This document shows, piece by piece, positions 34,408-43,178 of a stretch of 64,000 nucleotides of DNA. The notes below the pieces were generated by a model, which worked only from the letters and a program-made list of their open reading frames with translations, ran no database searches and was not told the origin of the DNA. The DNA is from Ardenticatenales bacterium (lineage in GTDB: Bacteria > Chloroflexota > Anaerolineae > Promineifilales > Promineifilaceae). Made by a program: the position numbers and the translations under genes. Position 1 is the first letter of the stretch. Every line of letters begins with the position of its first letter. Where the stretch lies: NCBI GenBank assembly GCA_020634515.1, contig JACKBL010000006.1, positions 363,574 to 427,573 of the forward strand, read 5' to 3'.

Positions 34408-35880
34408 ATGTTACGACGGATTCTTTTGGTAGGGATCATGGCGGCGGCAACGCTGGTGGCGTTGTGGGGGAGCAGGCAGCAGGAGGTGGCGGCGGCCAGT
34501 GAGGGGCAGGTGGTGTATCAGGCAGGGGCGGCCAACGCAGACATCACGCCCACCGATTGGCAGACGTGCGTCTACTGGATGGCGGGGTACAGCATTGGCC
34601 GGGCGGCTACCTCCATCCACGACTCGCTGATGACGCGGGTGGTGGTGATTGATGATGGCAGCACGCCGATGGCGATTGTCACGTTTGACGTGATCGGGAT
34701 TACGTCGGACGACGCGGACGCCATTCAGGACACGATCGCGGCGCAGTTGCCGCAGTTGGCGGGGCACATTCTCATTCACGCCACGCACGAGCATGAGGGG
34801 CCGGACACGATTGGCATCTGGGGCGGCGCGTGCGGACCGCCGCTGGCCAATCCGCGCCCGCAGCAGTACATTGATTACATGGCGGCGCAGGCGACGGCGG
34901 CGACACAGCAGGCGTGGGACAGCCGTGAGCCGGTGAGCGTGACGTTTGCGAACATTGAGCATGATCCGCTGCTGAGCGACCTGATGCGTGATTCGCGCAC
35001 GCCGCAGGTGTGGGACCCGTATGCGCGGCTGATGATTTTTACAGGGATGAATGGGCCGGTGGCGACGCTGGTGAACTGGGCCAGCCACCCAGAGGTGCTG
35101 GGGTCGGAGAACCAGGCGATGACGGCGGACTACGTGAAGTGGGTGGTGGACGAAATTGAGGCGGATTTGGGGGGCGCGGCCATCTTCGTGAACGGCGCGA
35201 TTGGCGGGCTGCTCACGAGCAACGGCGGCAGCGTTTTGCCCGAACTGCCGGATGATAGCTTCGAAAAGGCAGAGGCGGTGGGTCGGCAGTTGGCGCAGCG
35301 GCTGCTGGGGCAGTTGCAGAATCCGGGGCCGAACGACGTCATCGCCACTTACCAGATGCTGCCACCGCTGCAATACAGCACGCGCGAATTTTACTTGCCG
35401 GTGGAGAACCGCGCCTTGATTTTGGGGCAGGCGCTTAATCGCATTCCAAAGCAGATGGTGCGCCAGTTCCAGATTCCGCCGCAGGAGTGGCGGCGCATCG
35501 ATCTGCTGGCGAAGTATACGAACACGGAGTCGAACTTCATCCGCATTGGGCCGGCGGCGATCCTCACGGTGGGGGGTGAGTTGTATCCGGAATTGCTGGT
35601 GGGCGGGATTGAACCGGTGGGCATCCCGCCTTTCAACACGTTGCCGCCGGAAGCCCCGCTGGTGGGCAATCCCGGCTTTGCGCCTTATGAGTTCCAGTTT
35701 TTCTTTGGGCTGACCAATGACTTTATCGGCTACATCATTCCCATTTCGGAGTGGGATGGCTGGGCGGGCGGCCAGTATGGGGAAGATTTCGCTCTGTCGC
35801 ACGATGAGGGGCCGATCCTGTCGTACAACCTCCATTTGCTGATGCTGGGGTATGAGACGGGAACGTATCCGAGTAATTGA
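34408..35880 (+). CDS. Secreted neutral/alkaline ceramidase-like protein
   Basis: A 490-residue protein with an N-terminal signal peptide. The body matches the N-terminal domain of neutral ceramidases: AGAANADITP, LMTRVVVIDDGSTPMAIVTFDVIG, LIHATHEHEGPD with zinc-ligand-type histidines, NWASHPEVLG and the FVNGAIGG segment. True ceramidases also have a C-terminal beta domain that is not obvious here. The substrate is uncertain, and similar proteins are often left as hypothetical in Chloroflexota and Planctomycetota. GAAGGAGG lies upstream of the start. Confidence 0.75.
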   Translation: MLRRILLVGIMAAATLVALWGSRQQEVAAASEGQVVYQAGAANADITPTDWQTCVYWMAGYSIGRAATSIHDSLMTRVVVIDDGSTPMAIVTFDVIGITSDDADAIQDTIAAQLPQLAGHILIHATHEHEGPDTIGIWGGACGPPLANPRPQQYIDYMAAQATAATQQAWDSREPVSVTFANIEHDPLLSDLMRDSRTPQVWDPYARLMIFTGMNGPVATLVNWASHPEVLGSENQAMTADYVKWVVDEIEADLGGAAIFVNGAIGGLLTSNGGSVLPELPDDSFEKAEAVGRQLAQRLLGQLQNPGPNDVIATYQMLPPLQYSTREFYLPVENRALILGQALNRIPKQMVRQFQIPPQEWRRIDLLAKYTNTESNFIRIGPAAILTVGGELYPELLVGGIEPVGIPPFNTLPPEAPLVGNPGFAPYEFQFFFGLTNDFIGYIIPISEWDGWAGGQYGEDFALSHDEGPILSYNLHLLMLGYETGTYPSN

Positions 35881-35903
35881 TGGGTGAATGGGGGGGCGCA
35901 GGA

Positions 35904-35936
35904 ATCTTCCTGGAAGCTTTCAGCTTCCAGGAAGAT
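35904..35936. repeat. 33-bp perfect hairpin (15-bp arms)
   Basis: ATCTTCCTGGAAGCT and AGCTTCCAGGAAGAT flank TTC. A near-identical element is at 57973-58005. Placed between convergent genes it may terminate both. Confidence 0.9.
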
Positions 35937-35995
35937 GACGGACTAAGGGCGCACCCGTTAATAGAGGCTTCGCTCGGGAATTGACGAAGCGAACC

Positions 35996-37708
35996 CTATG
36001 GCGTGAGGTCGAAGATACGGGTGTGGTCGCGGAAGACGCGCAGGCGCTTGAGGAGGGCGCGGGCGGCGTCGGGGCTGTCCACCGTTTTGTCCACGCTGTA
36101 TGTGCGGTATTCGCAATAGGCCGGGGTGACTTCGATGACGGCGTAGCCCCAGTGGTAGCCGTCGAAAAAGCGTACGTGCGGGTTGAGGAGGCGCACGAGG
36201 CCTTCGCCGATCTCGAAGGGGAAGCCGAGGTCGGCCAGGACTTCGCCCACGTTGGAGGAGGTGACGGCGGGGGTCATGAATTCGACGCCGACGACGTTGT
36301 TGGGGTCGTTGTTGTCGTGGTTGGCGTAGTCAATTTTGAGGTAGCCGGCCATGTAGGCGTGCAGGTCTCCGGTGAGGGTGACGAGGTTTTTGATGCCGGC
36401 ATCTCTCACCTGCGTCAACACACTCTGCCTCTCATACTCATACCCATCCCACGCATCCAGATTGAGATAAATATCCCCGTTCGGATTATTCGGGCGGGGG
36501 ATAATCAACTCCATTTGCAGCACCTCATTCCCCCACAACTTCCAGATCGCCGGCGAATTCAGCAACCCATCCACCAGCCAATCCCGTTGTGTCGGCCCCA
36601 ACATGGACTGCGACGGATCCGACTGCATGGGGCAGCCCAGGTTGACGTAGCGGCCACCGATCGTGGTCTCGCCGCAGGGGTGTGGGCTACGGTAGGTACG
36701 CTCGTCGGTCATGAAGAGGTCCACCAGATCGCCAAACTGAAAGCGACGATAGATGGTGAGGTAGTCGTGTGGGTGGGTGGCGTTGGGGTCGATTTGGGGA
36801 CGTGCCGGCATATACTCCGCCCAGGCCCGTTGTGATTCCAACTTCAACTGCGTCAACGCATTCGGATCAGCCACAAACGGATGATCCGGCGCGCCCGGCG
36901 CATCCAACTCATAATCCCAATAACTATCATTCGCAAACTCATGATCATCCCAGATGATGATGAACGTGTGCCGCTCCATCACCTCCTGCAAGAAATGGTC
37001 CGAATGGTAGGTACGATAAAGATAGCGGTACGCCTCCAACCCCGTGGCCGGGCTGCCCCCCGGAATTTGCAGCACGTGATTGGGATACGCCTGATTGGTG
37101 CTGCCGCTTTCATAGATGAAATCCCCCACGTGGATGACAAAATCCACGTCCTCCTGCGCCAGGTAATGGAGCGCCGGATAGTAGCCATTCGTGTAATGCT
37201 GGCACGTCAGCAGGCCGAATTTCAGGTTGGTCGGGGAACTGTCGGATGCCGGCAAAGTGCGGCAGCGACCAATACGACTAGACGTGTTCGCATAAATAAA
37301 GCGATAGTAGTACACGCTACCCGCGCCCAGGCTGCCATCCAGGTCCAACTTCACCACATAGTCACTGTTCGCGTCAAAATCCGCGCTGGCAACGAGTCCT
37401 TGAGCCACAATCTGCGTGAAACCCGTATCCGCGGCCACCTGGAAAGCCAGATTCGTGTCCGGCTGCCACTGATCATCATTGACGCGCGTCCACAGAATCA
37501 CGCCGGCGGCAGTAGGATCACCAGAAGCCACCGAAACGCCAAAAACATCCTCCGGCGGCAAGTTAGGGTCAAAAGCGAAATGCGCCTGATCAGGCGGATC
37601 GGCAAACCTGGAACCGCCCGGCCCTAATAGCACGTACGGCGTTACCAGGCCCAGCGCGCCCAGACCGGCGCTACGAATAAATTCTCGACGGGTGATTTTG
37701 CGAGCCAT
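35996..37708 (-). CDS. phoD: PhoD-family alkaline phosphatase, Tat-exported
   Basis: A 570-residue enzyme. The N-terminus has a twin-arginine signal (TRREFIRSAGLG). The PhoD motifs follow: GVSVASGDPTAAGVILWTRV, FGLLTCQHY, FVIHVGDFIYE, IIWDDHEFAND, and a later VTLTGDLHAYMAG. These supply the Fe/Ca ligands of PhoD phosphatases, which release phosphate from extracellular esters. The start is placed at MARKITRRE, downstream of AGAGGAG; a longer frame lacks the Tat signal at its N-terminus. No Pho box was identified. Confidence 0.93.
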   Translation of the reverse strand: MARKITRREFIRSAGLGALGLVTPYVLLGPGGSRFADPPDQAHFAFDPNLPPEDVFGVSVASGDPTAAGVILWTRVNDDQWQPDTNLAFQVAADTGFTQIVAQGLVASADFDANSDYVVKLDLDGSLGAGSVYYYRFIYANTSSRIGRCRTLPASDSSPTNLKFGLLTCQHYTNGYYPALHYLAQEDVDFVIHVGDFIYESGSTNQAYPNHVLQIPGGSPATGLEAYRYLYRTYHSDHFLQEVMERHTFIIIWDDHEFANDSYWDYELDAPGAPDHPFVADPNALTQLKLESQRAWAEYMPARPQIDPNATHPHDYLTIYRRFQFGDLVDLFMTDERTYRSPHPCGETTIGGRYVNLGCPMQSDPSQSMLGPTQRDWLVDGLLNSPAIWKLWGNEVLQMELIIPRPNNPNGDIYLNLDAWDGYEYERQSVLTQVRDAGIKNLVTLTGDLHAYMAGYLKIDYANHDNNDPNNVVGVEFMTPAVTSSNVGEVLADLGFPFEIGEGLVRLLNPHVRFFDGYHWGYAVIEVTPAYCEYRTYSVDKTVDSPDAARALLKRLRVFRDHTRIFDLTP

Positions 37709-37924
37709 GCGAAAGATACTCCTCTGAGTGAATGAAAGGCGAAAGTCGATTAGGGGGGCGTGGATGGTGGTCGATGAGAACCGCGAAAGAAACAGGATAT
37801 TTGTAACAGCAAAAAGCCTTTGTGACAAAATTTGACCAACCTGCTTTCAGTAGCCTTTTTATGCCATTTCTCGTACACTCAATGACCGTCAATCTATGTT
37901 TATTGGGAGAATTGGGCTACAAGA

Positions 37925-38112
37925 GGGGTTGTCCCATTTTCTAAATGGGACGGTAGACGGGTAGGGTCCGATGTTGTCCCATTTTCTAAATGGGACCGTG
38001 GACTGGTAGGGTCCGATGTTGTCCCATTTTCTAAATGGGACGGTAGACGGGTAGGGTCCGATTTGGAAAATCGGACTACAGTAGGGGTTGTCCCATTTTC
38101 TAAATGGGTCTT
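37925..38112. repeat. Second array of TTGTCCCATTTTCTAAATGG hairpins, family B
   Basis: Four hairpin copies, three of them in 46-bp tandem units with GGTAGACGGGTAGGGTCCGA spacers, and one TCCGATTTGGAAAATCGGA hairpin. It lies immediately upstream of the phosphoribosyltransferase gene, as the first array lies upstream of the S8 peptidase. Confidence 0.95.
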
Positions 38113-38166
38113 TGGCACACACCCATTGGAAATTCGCCCGACAAGGATGTTCTTAAAGGAGCAATG

Positions 38167-38724
38167 ATGTCTCAACGCGAAACATATGCCGTACAGGTAG
38201 CCGGTCTTAATCGCTTCCTGCCTATTTTCGAGGTCGCCCCCGGCGTAAAAATCGCCATTTTCAACATGCTGGGCGACACGCACATCGTCAAAGCCGCCGC
38301 CGCCGTCCTCGCGGAAAAACTGGCGCAAACGCCCGCAGACGTGCTGGTGACGGCGGAAGCCAAGAGCATTCCCCTCATCTACGAAATGAGCGCCCTCATG
38401 GGGCTGCCCTACGTGGTGCTGCGCAAGACCTACAAGCCCTACATGGGCGACGCTATCAGCGCCGAAACGCTCTCGATCACCACGGGCAAGCCGCAGGAGC
38501 TGTATCTGGATGAGAAGGACCGTCAGCGCGTGGGGAACAAGAACGTGATTCTGGTGGATGACGTGGTGAGCACGGGCAGCACGCTCAACGCGATGCAAGA
38601 GGTCATTCGCGCCGCCGGTGGGCACGTCACCCAGGTAGCCGCCGTCTTCACCGAAGGGGATCAGGACTGGTCCCACGTGCTGGCGCTGGGCAATTTGCCC
38701 GTGTTTTTGCAGGACAAGGAGTAA
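38167..38724 (+). CDS. Purine phosphoribosyltransferase-like protein (Apt family)
   Basis: A 185-residue type I PRTase. The PRPP loop is VILVDDVVSTGSTLNAM; upstream are VLVTAEAKSIPLIYEMS and GLPYVVLRKTYKPYMG. Layout fits adenine/xanthine PRTases. The start at MSQRETYAV is preceded by AAAGGAG with five-base spacing. It would convert a base and PRPP to a nucleotide; the base is not decided by sequence. It starts about 55 bases after a hairpin array. Confidence 0.87.
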   Translation: MSQRETYAVQVAGLNRFLPIFEVAPGVKIAIFNMLGDTHIVKAAAAVLAEKLAQTPADVLVTAEAKSIPLIYEMSALMGLPYVVLRKTYKPYMGDAISAETLSITTGKPQELYLDEKDRQRVGNKNVILVDDVVSTGSTLNAMQEVIRAAGGHVTQVAAVFTEGDQDWSHVLALGNLPVFLQDKE

Positions 38725-38735
38725 GAACGGTCAAG

Positions 38736-40343
38736 ATGGCGTTGCAAGGTCACGCAAGCCGGAAGCCAACCCCGGCGACACTCTCCATCTTTCACCATCT
38801 TTTCGCTTCCGTGGCGGAGGAGATGGGCGTGGCGCTGGAGCGGGCGGCGTATAGCCCGAATATCAAGGAGCGGTTGGATTTTAGCTGCGCCGTTTTCCTG
38901 GGGGATGGGCGGATGCTGGCGCAGGCGGCGCATATTCCCGTACATCTGGGCGCAATGCCGGCATCCGTCCGCACCGCCATCACCCATTGTCAACCCTTCC
39001 GCCCCGGCGACGTCGTCATCCTCAACGACCCCTACCTCGGCGGCAACCACCTCCCCGACATCACCCTCGTCTCCCCCATCTTCATCGACGAATCCACCCC
39101 CACCGCCCCCGACTTCTTCGTCGCCAGCCGCGCCCACCACGCCGACGTCGGCGGCATGTCCCCCGGCTCCATGCCCCAATCCACGGAACTGTACCAGGAG
39201 GGCCTGATCATCCCCCCCGTGAAACTGGTGGACGGCGGTCAGCGCAACGACGCCCTCTGGCAGATCATCTTGCGCAACGTACGCACGCCCGTGGAACGGA
39301 GCGGCGACCTGGCGGCGCAGTTGGCCGCGCACCACATCGGCGACCGCCGCCTGCGCGAAATTGTGCGGCGGTATGGCGGCGCGGAAACGCAAGCCCACGC
39401 CATCGCTCTGATCGCCTACGCGGAAACGCTCACGCGCGCGGCCATTGCCCACATTCCCGATGGGGTGTACACGTTTTGCGACTACCTGGATGATGATGGG
39501 CAAACGGCGGAGCCTGTGCCCGTGCAGGTGACGTTGACGGTGGATGGAGAGCGGTTGCTGGCGGATTTTGCCGGCACAGCCCCCGCCGTCCAGGGCAATC
39601 TCAATGCCGTGCCCGCCATCGTCACATCCGCCACCGCCTACTGCCTCCGCTGCGCCGCCCTGGCCCTGACACAAACCGATCTACCCATGAACGAAGGCGC
39701 ATTCACGCCGCTAGAAGTGCGCGTGGAACCCGGTTCGCTCCTCGATCCCACGCCGCCGCACGCCGTCGCTGCCGGCAACGTGGAAACCTCCCAGCGCATC
39801 GTAGATGTCGTCTTTGGCGCATTGGCGCAGGCACTGCCCGACCTCATCCCCGCCGCCAGCCAGGGAACCATGAACAACCTCACCTTCGGCGGCAGCGGCG
39901 AAAACGGCCCCTTCGCCTACTACGAAACCATTGGCGGCGGCGCGGGCGCCGGTCCAACGGCAGACGGCGTCAGCGGCGTCCACGTCCACATGTCCAACAC
40001 GCTAAACACACCCGTGGAAGCGCTGGAATACGCCTTCCCCCTGCGCGTCCTCGCCTACGAACTGCGCCACGGCTCCGGCGGCAGCGGACGGCACCACGGC
40101 GGCGATGGCCTCGTGCGCAGTCTGCAATTTCTGCGCCCCGTCACCGTCACCCTCACCAGCGAACGCCGCCGCCGCGCCCCCTACGGATTAAACGGCGGGC
40201 AACCAGGGCAGCCGGGCGAAAACCACCTGTTGCGCGAAGGCGCGACACAAGCACTACCGGGCAAGGTCACCATTCGCCTGCAATCGGGCGACACGCTGCG
40301 CATCGAAACGCCCGGCGGTGGCGGCTGGGGGGCGGCAGATTGA
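38736..40343 (+). CDS. Hydantoinase B/oxoprolinase family protein (HyuB)
   Basis: A 535-residue protein with the HyuB signatures: SVAEEMGVALERAAYSPNIKERLDFSCA split across the N-terminus, DVVILNDPYLGGNHLPD, SRAHHADVGGMSPGSMP, and GRHHGGDGLVRSLQFL near the end. HyuB normally works with the ATPase subunit HyuA to open hydantoins or 5-oxoproline. No hyuA is adjacent, so the partner is elsewhere or activity differs. It begins 11 bases after the PRTase gene. Its stop overlaps the next gene's TTG start. Confidence 0.9.
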   Translation: MALQGHASRKPTPATLSIFHHLFASVAEEMGVALERAAYSPNIKERLDFSCAVFLGDGRMLAQAAHIPVHLGAMPASVRTAITHCQPFRPGDVVILNDPYLGGNHLPDITLVSPIFIDESTPTAPDFFVASRAHHADVGGMSPGSMPQSTELYQEGLIIPPVKLVDGGQRNDALWQIILRNVRTPVERSGDLAAQLAAHHIGDRRLREIVRRYGGAETQAHAIALIAYAETLTRAAIAHIPDGVYTFCDYLDDDGQTAEPVPVQVTLTVDGERLLADFAGTAPAVQGNLNAVPAIVTSATAYCLRCAALALTQTDLPMNEGAFTPLEVRVEPGSLLDPTPPHAVAAGNVETSQRIVDVVFGALAQALPDLIPAASQGTMNNLTFGGSGENGPFAYYETIGGGAGAGPTADGVSGVHVHMSNTLNTPVEALEYAFPLRVLAYELRHGSGGSGRHHGGDGLVRSLQFLRPVTVTLTSERRRRAPYGLNGGQPGQPGENHLLREGATQALPGKVTIRLQSGDTLRIETPGGGGWGAAD

Positions 40344-41275
40344 TCCCGCTAGGCTCCAGGCGCAATCGGTTGTCGTGGACCATCGGCCTGTCGCTGGTGG
40401 CGCTGTGGCTGGCCGCCGGCTGCCGCCCCACCCCCAAACCGGTGGCCGCGCTGCCCGCGCTCACCCCCACCGGCTCGGCCACGCCCGCCGCGCCGATGGC
40501 CACAGCTTCGCATACGCCCCGCCCGGTCCCAACCGAGACAGCTATCTCCCCGCCCACCCTCACACCCATCCCCACGGCAACCGCGACGCCCACGCACACC
40601 CCCTCCCCCACGCCCACGGCCACGGCCACGGCAACCCCCATCGGGCCATGCGCCGCGCGCAATCCCGGCGACGATCTGTTCGCGCTGGTGACGCACGATT
40701 ACGGCCTTAGCCGCGACTTCGCGCCGAATGATCTGGTGCCGCTGGCGGAATTCTTCAGCATTGACGTGACACTGGGCTATCCGACGGAACTACGCCAGGT
40801 GGTGATCGCGCCGCTGGTGCGTATGGTGCAAGACATGCAGGCGGCGGGGCTGCATCCACAAATCCTGTCGGGCTATCGCAGCTATGCGTCGCAGGCGGTG
40901 GCGTACGACAAATGGCTGCAAAAGGAACCGGAACGGGCGAACATCCTCAGCGCCCCTCCCGGTTACAGCGAGCACCAACTGGGCACGACCATTGACTTCG
41001 GCTCTCCTGAACTGCCCACCATCGTCGGCCAGGAAGACATCCAGTTTCACACCTATTTTTATCTCACCAGCGAAGGTCAATGGCTGGCAAACTATGCCCA
41101 TCAATACGGCTTCACCCTCAGCTTTCCCCGCGACACCCTGGAAATCACCGGCTTCTACTATGAACCGTGGCATTTCCGCTACGTAGGCGTGGAACTGGCG
41201 ACCATTCTGAAAAACCTGGGCGTCTCTTTCACGGAATACGCGCTGCAAAACCTGCCCCCGCCATGCGTGCCCTAA
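40340..41275 (+). CDS. D-alanyl-D-alanine carboxypeptidase, VanY family lipoprotein
   Basis: A 311-residue protein. Its signal peptide ends at a lipobox (LWLAAGC). A long Pro/Thr-rich stalk (residues about 32-105) tethers a VanY domain with the zinc motifs SEHQLGTTIDFG and EPWHFRYVG. It would trim terminal D-Ala from peptidoglycan stems. The TTG start overlaps the HyuB TGA (TTGA), and a G-rich stretch precedes it; no ATG fits better. The following CapA gene overlaps its 3' end by 13 bases. Confidence 0.88.
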   Translation: MIPLGSRRNRLSWTIGLSLVALWLAAGCRPTPKPVAALPALTPTGSATPAAPMATASHTPRPVPTETAISPPTLTPIPTATATPTHTPSPTPTATATATPIGPCAARNPGDDLFALVTHDYGLSRDFAPNDLVPLAEFFSIDVTLGYPTELRQVVIAPLVRMVQDMQAAGLHPQILSGYRSYASQAVAYDKWLQKEPERANILSAPPGYSEHQLGTTIDFGSPELPTIVGQEDIQFHTYFYLTSEGQWLANYAHQYGFTLSFPRDTLEITGFYYEPWHFRYVGVELATILKNLGVSFTEYALQNLPPPCVP

Positions 41276-42888
41276 ACCGTCCCCGCTCCTATTTGCTTCT
41301 CCTGGTCTGGCTGCTGCTAGGCGGGTGCCAGTCCGCGCTCCCCGCGGCGACTCCCATCGCGGCGCTGCCTACGTCCACGAACGCGCCACCTCCCGCCGGA
41401 CCCCCGACGACGACGCCCCCGATGGCGACGTTACCGCCGCCGTCACCCACACCGTATGCCTCCGCCACGCCCATGCCGTCCCCAACGCTCTCGCCGACGC
41501 CGGCCCCGCTGATCATCCGCTTCCCTCCTGATTGGATGGAGATGATGATGGAGGCAGTAGGACAGGTGGCCGCGCAAATGCCGGCACGCCAATGGCTCCC
41601 GCAACCCGACACGACAACAGCCCCGGAGGAAGCGGACCTGCGATTGGTCGCCGGCGCCGCGGAAAACGGCGTCTTGATTGGCCGCGAACCACTGGCCCTG
41701 GCCGTCCCCTTCACGCACCCCTGGACGGAAAAATCATGGACCGACGCGCAAGACCTGAACCTGCCCCCCTGCCCCGCCCCCCCTATCACCACCCCATGCT
41801 GGCTGCCGTGGCGTCTGCTGCGCCCCCCGTTAAAGGCCGTTCCGCTGGATGGCCTGCTCCCATTTGAACCCGGCTATCCCGCCCGGCAGAGCTGGTCGCT
41901 CGTAGGTGCGGAGCCGGAAGCCGCCACGCTGCTCGCTCCCTTGCTGCGCCCGTTTCTCGCGCCGGCCCCACTCGTCTCCCTGGCCGCCGTGGGCGACCTG
42001 ATGCTGGACCGCTCCCTCGGCTATCGCTTGACGCTGGGGGATGTGGACGTGCCCTTCGTGGACGTGGCGGACACGCTGCGCGCGGCAGACCTGACGGTGG
42101 GCAACCTGGAGTCGGCGCTGGGGGACGTAGGCGAACCGGTGCAGAAGAGCTACCGGTTCCAGGCCCCGCCGATTGCGGCGGAATCGCTGGCGCGCGCCGG
42201 TTTCGACATCCTTTCGCTGGCGAACAACCATGCGCTGGATTTTGGCGTGGAGGCGCTGCAACAAGGCATCGGGCTGCTGCTGGCGCAAGAGATCACGCCG
42301 ATTGGCGCGGGAGCCGACCGCGCCGCCGCGCACGCACCTGCCCTGCGCACGGTGAACGGGGTGCGGGTGGCATTTCTCGCTTATGCGAATGTGCCCGTGG
42401 AAGGGCGCGGTTTTGATACGCGCAGTTGGGAGGCGGGACCGGATCGGGCCGGGCTGGCGTGGGGCGATCCGGAGCAAATTGCGGCGGACGTGGCGGCGGC
42501 GCGGCGGCAGGCGGATGTGGTGGTGGTGCTGCTGCATAGCGGGATTGAGTATCAGGCGCAGCCGTGGTCGGCGCAGATGGCGGCGGCGCAGGCGGCGGTG
42601 GATGCCGGCACGCAGTTGGTCATCGGACACCATGCGCACATCCTACAGGGGGTGCAGTTCGCGCCGACGGGGGTGATTGCCTATGGGCTGGGGAATTTTG
42701 CGTTTGAGATTGACGGACCGCCGGAGACGGCGATTTTGCGCGTGTGGTTGGACGAGGAGGGGGTGAAGATGTTGACGTTTGTGCCGGCATTTATCCAATT
42801 CGGAGGGGCGCCACGCCTGGCCACGCCCGCCGAAGCCGCCGCCATTCAGCAACAAATCGAAATCCTCACCCTCCCGTTGAACCCGTGA
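41263..42888 (+). CDS. CapA family lipoprotein (poly-gamma-glutamate synthesis-type metallophosphatase fold)
   Basis: A 541-residue protein with a lipobox (LLLGGC), a Pro/Thr-rich stalk like that of the VanY gene just upstream, and a CapA domain from about residue 240. Domain motifs: LAAVGDLMLDRSLG, LTVGNLESALGD, ILSLANNHALDFG, VVLLHSGIEY and VIGHHAHILQGV. These are metallophosphoesterase-like metal sites. CapA is linked to capsule polyglutamate, but family function is broad. Overlap with VanY suggests a coupled cell-surface role. Confidence 0.87.
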   Translation: MRALNRPRSYLLLLVWLLLGGCQSALPAATPIAALPTSTNAPPPAGPPTTTPPMATLPPPSPTPYASATPMPSPTLSPTPAPLIIRFPPDWMEMMMEAVGQVAAQMPARQWLPQPDTTTAPEEADLRLVAGAAENGVLIGREPLALAVPFTHPWTEKSWTDAQDLNLPPCPAPPITTPCWLPWRLLRPPLKAVPLDGLLPFEPGYPARQSWSLVGAEPEAATLLAPLLRPFLAPAPLVSLAAVGDLMLDRSLGYRLTLGDVDVPFVDVADTLRAADLTVGNLESALGDVGEPVQKSYRFQAPPIAAESLARAGFDILSLANNHALDFGVEALQQGIGLLLAQEITPIGAGADRAAAHAPALRTVNGVRVAFLAYANVPVEGRGFDTRSWEAGPDRAGLAWGDPEQIAADVAAARRQADVVVVLLHSGIEYQAQPWSAQMAAAQAAVDAGTQLVIGHHAHILQGVQFAPTGVIAYGLGNFAFEIDGPPETAILRVWLDEEGVKMLTFVPAFIQFGGAPRLATPAEAAAIQQQIEILTLPLNP

Positions 42889-43178
42889 GCAGACGTCCCC
42901 GTCAATTACGTGATCTTCACACCATTTTGATTAAAATAGGTCAGGCGTTAGATGATTGTCTCTTTTCCGCATTCTTGCGCCTGGCCCTATCAACCGAGGA
43001 GGTGCGCCAGAACAAATCGCGTTACACACATGACCCGTCGCCATTATTCCCGGAGACACGCCAGTTCTACGCAAAGAGCGACCGCTTGCGTAGGGAAACC
43101 TGGCAAATCTTTTACGGACGGCGGCACAGTCACGACCCTTTCACATTCATGTAACCCAAACAAGTAGGAGAACCCACC
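42889..43178. other. 290-bp gap without a supported gene
   Basis: It holds an upstream region for the S8 peptidase with AGTAGGAGAA just before its ATG. No repeat family, RNA gene or clear promoter was recognised. Confidence 0.6.

Noticed and set aside
34411..35835. 474-codon minus-strand open frame
   Set aside because: Antisense to the ceramidase-like gene; composition is Arg/His-rich as expected for a shadow.
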